A stretch of DNA of 47,047 nt, from positions 1 to 47,047 of the forward strand of contig CALWZK010000012.1 in the NCBI GenBank assembly GCA_944386015.1. The letters run 5' to 3'. Below are positions 42,495 through 47,047 of the stretch, one piece after another. Under the pieces are notes generated by a model. That model had not been told where the DNA came from and ran no database searches. It saw only the letters and a list, made by a program, of their open reading frames with translations. How positions within the stretch are numbered: the stretch's first letter is position 1; each line of letters begins with the position of its first letter. The stretch comes from an uncultured Faecalibacterium sp. (GTDB taxonomy: Bacteria > Bacillota > Clostridia > Oscillospirales > Ruminococcaceae). The translations under genes were made by a program, and so were the position numbers.

Positions 42495-45400
42495 TCAAGG
42501 GTTTTGGGGCGCAGAGCCGGCGTTTTTGTCCTGAATGTCGGCCATGGCCTGGAGCAGCTGGCTCAGCAGGTTCAGGGGCTTTTCGTCGGCCCGGAGGGTC
42601 ACCGAGAGATAGGGCCGGGCCCCGGCGCCCGCCGTCACCCGGCCGTTGAAGGCGGTGAGCAGGCCCCGGATCATGGGCAGTTCCAGCTTCTCCAGGGAGA
42701 GGGTCAGCAGGTCCTTTTTCTGGGTGACCTCGTAGACCCCCACCGCGGCAGCCTGGACCCGCACCAGCGAGACGTTCACCAGGTCGCTGACCGAGGCCGG
42801 CGGGTCGCCGTAGCGGTCGATCAGTTCGTCCAGCACGTCGGCGGCGTCGGCGGCATTCTGGATGGCGGCAATCCGGCGGTAAGCCTCGATCCGGCCGGGG
42901 CCGTCGGGGATGTACCGCTCGGGGATATAGGCGTCCACCCGCAGGTCCACCAGGCACTCGCTCTTGTCCCGCTGGACCGGCTCGCCCCGGGCCTGGGCGA
43001 TGGCCTGGTTCAGCATCTTCATATACAGGTCGTAGCCCACCGCCTCCATGTGGCCGTGCTGGCTGTGGCCCAGCAGGTTGCCGGCGCCCCGGATCTGCAG
43101 GTCCCGCATGGCAATCCGGAACCCCGAGCCGAAGGCGGTGAACTCCCGGATGGCAGACAGACGCTTCTGGGCGATGTCGGAGAGGGTTTTGTCCCGGCGG
43201 AAGGTAAAGTAGGCGTAGGCCTTGCGGCCGCTGCGGCCCACCCGGCCCCGCAGCTGGTACAGCTGGGCCAGGCCCATCCGGTCGGCGTCCTCGATGATGA
43301 GGGTGTTGCAGTTGCGCACGTCGATGCCCGTCTCGATCAGGGTGGTGCAGACCAGGACGTCCAGCTCGCCGTTCAGCAGTTTCTGCCAGACGGGGTTCAG
43401 TTCCTCCTCGGTCATTTTGCCGTGGGCGATGCCTACCCGGGCCCCGGGGGCCATCCGCTGGACCCGGGCGGCGGTCGATTCGATGTTGTCCACCCGGTTG
43501 TGCAGGTAGTAGACCTGCCCGCCCCGGGCCAGCTCCTTTTTGATGGCCTCGGCCAGGATGACCTCGTTGTACTCCAGGACGAACGTTTCCACCGGCTGCC
43601 GCTCAAAGGGCGGCTCCTCGATGGTGGACATATCCCGGATGCCGCTCATGGCCATGCTGAGGGTGCGGGGGATGGGGGTGGCGGACAGGGTGAGCATATC
43701 CACCCCGATGAAGTTCTGTTTCAGTTTTTCCTTGTGGCGGACGCCGAAGCGCTGTTCCTCGTCGATGATGACAAGGCCCAGGTCGTGGAAGCGGACGTCC
43801 TTGGACAGCAGGCGGTGGGTGCCCACCACGATGTCCACGCTGCCGGCCTGCAGGCCCCGCAGGGCCTCTTTCTGCTGCTTGGCGGTGCGGAAGCGGCTGA
43901 GCAGCTCCACCTTGACGGGGAAAGCCTCCATCCGGGACAGGATGGTGTTGTAGTGCTGCCAGGCCAGCAGGGTGGTGGGGGCCAGGATGGCGCACTGCTT
44001 GCCCCCCATCACGCACTTGAAGGCGGCCCGCAGGGCCACCTCGGTCTTGCCCACCCCCACGTCGCCGCAGAGCAGCCGGTCCATGGGCCAGGTGTGCTCC
44101 ATGTCGTTCTTGATCTCGGCGGTGGCGGCCAGCTGGTCTTCGGTCTCGTCGTACTCAAACCGGGCCTCAAAGTCCTGCTGCCACTCGCCGTCGGGGGGGA
44201 AGGCATAGCCTTTGGCCTGTTTGCGCCGGGCGTACAGCTCGATCAGCTCCTGGGCCATCTCCTCGGTGGCCTTCTTGACCCGGGCCCGGGTACGCTGCCA
44301 CTCGGCGCCCCCCAGCTTGGCCAGCTTGACTTTGTCCTCGTCTCCCGGCGGGGTGTAGCGGCTCAGCAGATCCAGCTGGGTCACCGGCACATACAGCACG
44401 TCCGAGCCGGAATACTGAATCTTTAAATAATCCTTGGTGGCGCCCTGGACTTCCAGACGCTGGATGCCGGCATACATGCCGATGCCGTGGCTCTGGTGGA
44501 CCACATAGTCCCCCGGCTTGACGTCGGCCAGGCTGGACAGGGCGTTCTTGTTCTTCTTGCGGCGCTTGGCGCCGGCGTCGGCCTCGTCCACCCCGTGGCG
44601 CCGGCTGGTGAGGACGGCGCAGCGGGCAAAGGGCAGGCTGCACCCGGCGTTCAGATGGCCTGGCAGCACCTGCACCAGGCCGGGGGAAGGCCGGATGTCC
44701 CGGCTCATGCTGACGGTGTAGCCCTTGTCGGTCAGGTCCCGGGTGAGGGCGGCGGCGCCCTTGGGGGTGCCGCTGTAGAGGGTGACGGCGTAGCCCTGCT
44801 GGACCAGGGGGTCCAGGTCTTCCAGCAGGCTCCGCAGTTCCCCGTTCCAGGTGGGGGAGACGTGGGCCTCGGCGTTGATCAGGTCCTTGAGCTTGAACTC
44901 GTTCATCCCCCGCAGGAAGTTCTCGCACAGGAGGGCGGGCAGCTTGCCCGCCGTCACCGCCAGATCCGCCATGGTCTGGTACAGCACGTCCAGCCCGGCG
45001 CAGACCACCCCTTCTTCCAGCAGGCCGGTGAGCTCTTCGCCCCGGCGGTACTCGGCGGCCTTCATGGCGTCCCGGATGCCCCCCACCTCGTCCAGGATCA
45101 GGATGGGTGCATCCATGTGATCCAGCAGCGTGGCGGGCTGGGGGTACCGCAGGCCATAGTATTTGTCCATGGCTTCGGGCATCTGGCCGGCGTCCAGCTG
45201 GGCCAGGTCGGGGGCCATGGCGGTTTCCAGGGCGGTGCGGTGCTTGCCCCGGGCCTTCTTCACCGCCTCCCGCAGGGCGGCAGCGGTCTCTTCACAGCTG
45301 CCGAACAGCACCTCCCGGGCGGGGGAGAGATAAATCTTGTTCAGGGAGGCGTCCCGCCGCTGGCTCATCAGGTCGAAGGAGGCAATGGAATCGATCTCCT

Positions 45401-45980
45401 CATCCCAAAATTCCAGACGGGCAGGGGACTGCATGTCGGGGGGATAGATATCCACAATGTCGCCCCGGACGCTGAACTGGCCCGGGCCCTCCACCTGGGA
45501 GCGGCGGACATAGCCGGCGGCAAAGAGCCGCTGGATCAGGGCGTCCCGGGCAAAGGTCATCCCCGGCTTGAGGGTCAGGGTGTTGGCCATGAATTCCGCC
45601 CGGGGGACGGTGTACTGGGTCAGCGCTTCGGCGGGGACGCAGACGGCCTGGAGCCGCCCGCCGGCCAGGCCTCCCAGCACCGACAGCCGGCGGTATTCGT
45701 ATTCCCGGCCGGCCCCTTCCACCGGCCGCAGCATGAAATCCCGGGGCGGGAAGACGGCAGCGCTGACCCCCAGGGCCTTCAGGTCGTCGGCAAAGTGGGT
45801 GGCCTCGGCCTCCCCGGGGGTGACGATGCAGAGGGGATGCCCCAGGTCCCGGGCCAGCAGGGCATAGACCAGCACCCGCCCGGCGGGGGGCAGGCCAAAG
45901 AGGGCCGCGGGCCCCGGCGATGCAAGGCTGGCGGCAATTTTCTGGTATTCAGGGGTTTGCTTCAGCAGTGCCTCGTACAT
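42495..45980 (-). CDS. mfd: Transcription-repair coupling factor
   Basis: Mfd removes RNA polymerase stalled at DNA damage and recruits the UvrABC system. The 1161-residue product has the UvrB-like N-terminal region (about 1-340), the RNA-polymerase-interacting domain KPGDYVVHQSHGIGMYAGIQRLE compressed at about 485-507, and the motor with Walker A LLCGDVGVGKTEVALRAAFK (about 636). The DEEQ helicase motif IIDEEQRFGVRHKEKLK and QLRGRVGRSGRKAYAYF follow. The C-terminal TRCF domain (about 1010-1120) binds the N-terminus to autoinhibit. It lies 27 bases after pth on the same strand. Confidence 0.97.
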   Translation of the reverse strand: MYEALLKQTPEYQKIAASLASPGPAALFGLPPAGRVLVYALLARDLGHPLCIVTPGEAEATHFADDLKALGVSAAVFPPRDFMLRPVEGAGREYEYRRLSVLGGLAGGRLQAVCVPAEALTQYTVPRAEFMANTLTLKPGMTFARDALIQRLFAAGYVRRSQVEGPGQFSVRGDIVDIYPPDMQSPARLEFWDEEIDSIASFDLMSQRRDASLNKIYLSPAREVLFGSCEETAAALREAVKKARGKHRTALETAMAPDLAQLDAGQMPEAMDKYYGLRYPQPATLLDHMDAPILILDEVGGIRDAMKAAEYRRGEELTGLLEEGVVCAGLDVLYQTMADLAVTAGKLPALLCENFLRGMNEFKLKDLINAEAHVSPTWNGELRSLLEDLDPLVQQGYAVTLYSGTPKGAAALTRDLTDKGYTVSMSRDIRPSPGLVQVLPGHLNAGCSLPFARCAVLTSRRHGVDEADAGAKRRKKNKNALSSLADVKPGDYVVHQSHGIGMYAGIQRLEVQGATKDYLKIQYSGSDVLYVPVTQLDLLSRYTPPGDEDKVKLAKLGGAEWQRTRARVKKATEEMAQELIELYARRKQAKGYAFPPDGEWQQDFEARFEYDETEDQLAATAEIKNDMEHTWPMDRLLCGDVGVGKTEVALRAAFKCVMGGKQCAILAPTTLLAWQHYNTILSRMEAFPVKVELLSRFRTAKQQKEALRGLQAGSVDIVVGTHRLLSKDVRFHDLGLVIIDEEQRFGVRHKEKLKQNFIGVDMLTLSATPIPRTLSMAMSGIRDMSTIEEPPFERQPVETFVLEYNEVILAEAIKKELARGGQVYYLHNRVDNIESTAARVQRMAPGARVGIAHGKMTEEELNPVWQKLLNGELDVLVCTTLIETGIDVRNCNTLIIEDADRMGLAQLYQLRGRVGRSGRKAYAYFTFRRDKTLSDIAQKRLSAIREFTAFGSGFRIAMRDLQIRGAGNLLGHSQHGHMEAVGYDLYMKMLNQAIAQARGEPVQRDKSECLVDLRVDAYIPERYIPDGPGRIEAYRRIAAIQNAADAADVLDELIDRYGDPPASVSDLVNVSLVRVQAAAVGVYEVTQKKDLLTLSLEKLELPMIRGLLTAFNGRVTAGAGARPYLSVTLRADEKPLNLLSQLLQAMADIQDKNAGSAPQNP

Positions 45981-46007
45981 GGAGACTCCTCCTCCCGGGC
46001 AAAAGAC

Positions 46008-46586
46008 TTACCGGTTGTACTTGTTCTGGGCCTCGGACAGCTTGCCCGCCATGATCAGCCGGGCAGCGGCCTCCACATCGGCGTGGCGGCCGTTGACGGC
46101 CTTGGCCTCCTCCTCCGAGAAATGGCCCAGCACCCAGTCGGCCAGGTCGTAGTCGGGCCGGGGCTTTTCTCCCACCCCGATCCGGATCCGGGGGAACTGG
46201 TCGGTGCCCAGCCGGGCGATGATGCTCTTGAGGCCGTTGTGGCCGCCGGCCGAGCCGGAGGGACGGATCCGCAGCTTGCCGGGGGCCTGGGTGATGTCGT
46301 CGCACAGGACGATCACATGGTCGGCGGGAATCTTGAAAAAGGCTGCCAGGGGGGCGATGGAGTCCCCCGACAGATTCATATAGGTAAGGGGTTTCAGCAG
46401 GCAGACCTTGTGGCCCTCCACTTCGGTCTGGCCCCACAGGCCCTGGAATTTTGCCTTGGACACCGACACCCCCCACTTGTCCGCCAGGTAATCCAGGGCG
46501 GCAAAGCCGGTGTTGTGACGGGTCCCGTCGTATTTGGCCTCGGGGTTGCCGAGGCCGGCGATCAGCCAAATGTCATTTGTTATCAT
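46008..46586 (-). CDS. pth: Peptidyl-tRNA hydrolase
   Basis: Pth rescues tRNA from peptidyl-tRNA released by stalled ribosomes. The 192-residue product has GLGNPEAKYDGTRHNTGF with the catalytic His, KPLTYMNLSGDS, VLCDDITQAPGKLRIRPSGSAGGHNGLKSI compressed at about 89-118, and FPRIRIGVGEKP. The ATG at 46586 is taken as start; the ribosome site is weak (AAGG only 3 bases away), so a nearby TTG could be used instead. It lies between glmU and mfd, the common Firmicute order. Confidence 0.93.
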   Translation of the reverse strand: MITNDIWLIAGLGNPEAKYDGTRHNTGFAALDYLADKWGVSVSKAKFQGLWGQTEVEGHKVCLLKPLTYMNLSGDSIAPLAAFFKIPADHVIVLCDDITQAPGKLRIRPSGSAGGHNGLKSIIARLGTDQFPRIRIGVGEKPRPDYDLADWVLGHFSEEEAKAVNGRHADVEAAARLIMAGKLSEAQNKYNR

Positions 46587-46684
46587 AAACCTTATTGTGT
46601 GTCGATTTTCCGCAGACAAACAGAGAAGGCCGCACAGCCGTTGCGCAGCCTTGAGTCAAATCCGGGTTTTGGGTGGATGGTCGG

Positions 46685-47047
46685 TTACTTGGTTTGGGCC
46701 GCGTCCGCAGCGGCCTCAGCGGCCCGCTGGGTCTGTTCCAGAGCCGTCTTTTTCTGGATATAGGCCTCCATCTTGGGGACAGCCCAGTCTTCCAGGTTGG
46801 TCTGGCGGTCCCGGGCGATGGCCAGGGCCCCGGCGGGGACGTCCTTGGTGACGGTGCTGCCGGCGGCGGTGTAGGCGCCGTCCCCCACCTTGACGGGGGC
46901 CACCAGGTTGGTGTTGCAGCCGATGAAGCAGTAGTCCCCGATGGTGGTGCGGAACTTGTTCTGGCCGTCATAGTTGCAGGTGACGGTGCCGCAGCCGAAG
47001 TTGCAGTACTTGCCCACGTCGCTGTCCCCGATGTAGGTCAGGTGGCT
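46685..47047 (-). CDS. glmU: Bifunctional UDP-GlcNAc pyrophosphorylase/GlcN-1-P acetyltransferase, C-terminal part
   Basis: Only the last 120 codons are in the window; the frame is open to the right edge. The visible part is the left-handed beta-helix acetyltransferase end: [58 protein letters not shown] and [13 protein letters not shown], with hexapeptide repeats. A charged helix ([20 protein letters not shown]) forms the tail. GlmU makes UDP-N-acetylglucosamine for peptidoglycan. It is upstream of pth by about 100 bases on the same strand. Confidence 0.92.
   Translation of the reverse strand, partial: SHLTYIGDSDVGKYCNFGCGTVTCNYDGQNKFRTTIGDYCFIGCNTNLVAPVKVGDGAYTAAGSTVTKDVPAGALAIARDRQTNLEDWAVPKMEAYIQKKTALEQTQRAAEAAADAAQTK

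Overview
The window looks like chromosomal DNA from a GC-rich low-branching Firmicute of the Ruminococcaceae/Oscillospiraceae type (Faecalibacterium, Gemmiger or Subdoligranulum-like). This is inferred from strong AGGAGG ribosome sites, near-consensus sigma-A promoters (17-nt spacers), spoIIR, an HPr/EI phosphotransferase pair, YdbC, DUF6465, rubrerythrin and the glmU-pth-mfd-foldase order. No species can be assigned from sequence alone.

Left part (1-14.1 kb): the 3' end of an IS3-family transposase is followed by a structured repeat (copy 1), then on the minus strand HD hydrolase and YdbC, a small unknown protein, a peptidoglycan-binding protein and SpoIIR. Next is an Lrp regulator-aminotransferase-ispE operon, divergent from an ACT-domain/UPF0210 pair. 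Repeat copy 2 lies right after that pair. Then come DUF378, divergent asnA and cysS, a secreted protein, class II aldolase and an 8-oxoguanine glycosylase.

Middle (14.1-37.5 kb) is almost all plus strand. A gene-free stretch with DnaA-box-like motifs precedes rlmB and a large membrane protein that I read as a catalytically dead P-type ATPase. After these come rubrerythrin, tRNA-Leu(CAA), ftsK, a YgiQ radical-SAM protein, a metallo-beta-lactamase lipoprotein, a polar amino-acid ABC transporter, a DUF4830 protein, HPr (Lys in place of the regulatory Ser46), PTS enzyme I with a Lys/Ala/Pro tail, a 6-phospho-beta-glucosidase, a cation diffusion facilitator, a second aminotransferase and NADP-isocitrate dehydrogenase.

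Right part (37.5-47 kb) is minus strand: a Pit phosphate transporter with its DUF47/PhoU-like partner, repeat copy 3, a carboxymuconolactone-decarboxylase/cupin protein, a foldase-like lipoprotein, mfd, pth and the 3' part of glmU, cut by the window edge.

The most unusual feature is a family of dispersed structured elements (477-690, 7762-8178, complement 40051-40366). Each follows the 3' end of a gene in the sense direction. They share hairpins whose stems differ by paired substitutions while the loops stay fixed, including an invariant CGCATGT heptaloop. I do not recognise this family; it behaves like a conserved RNA or a mobile 3'-end element.
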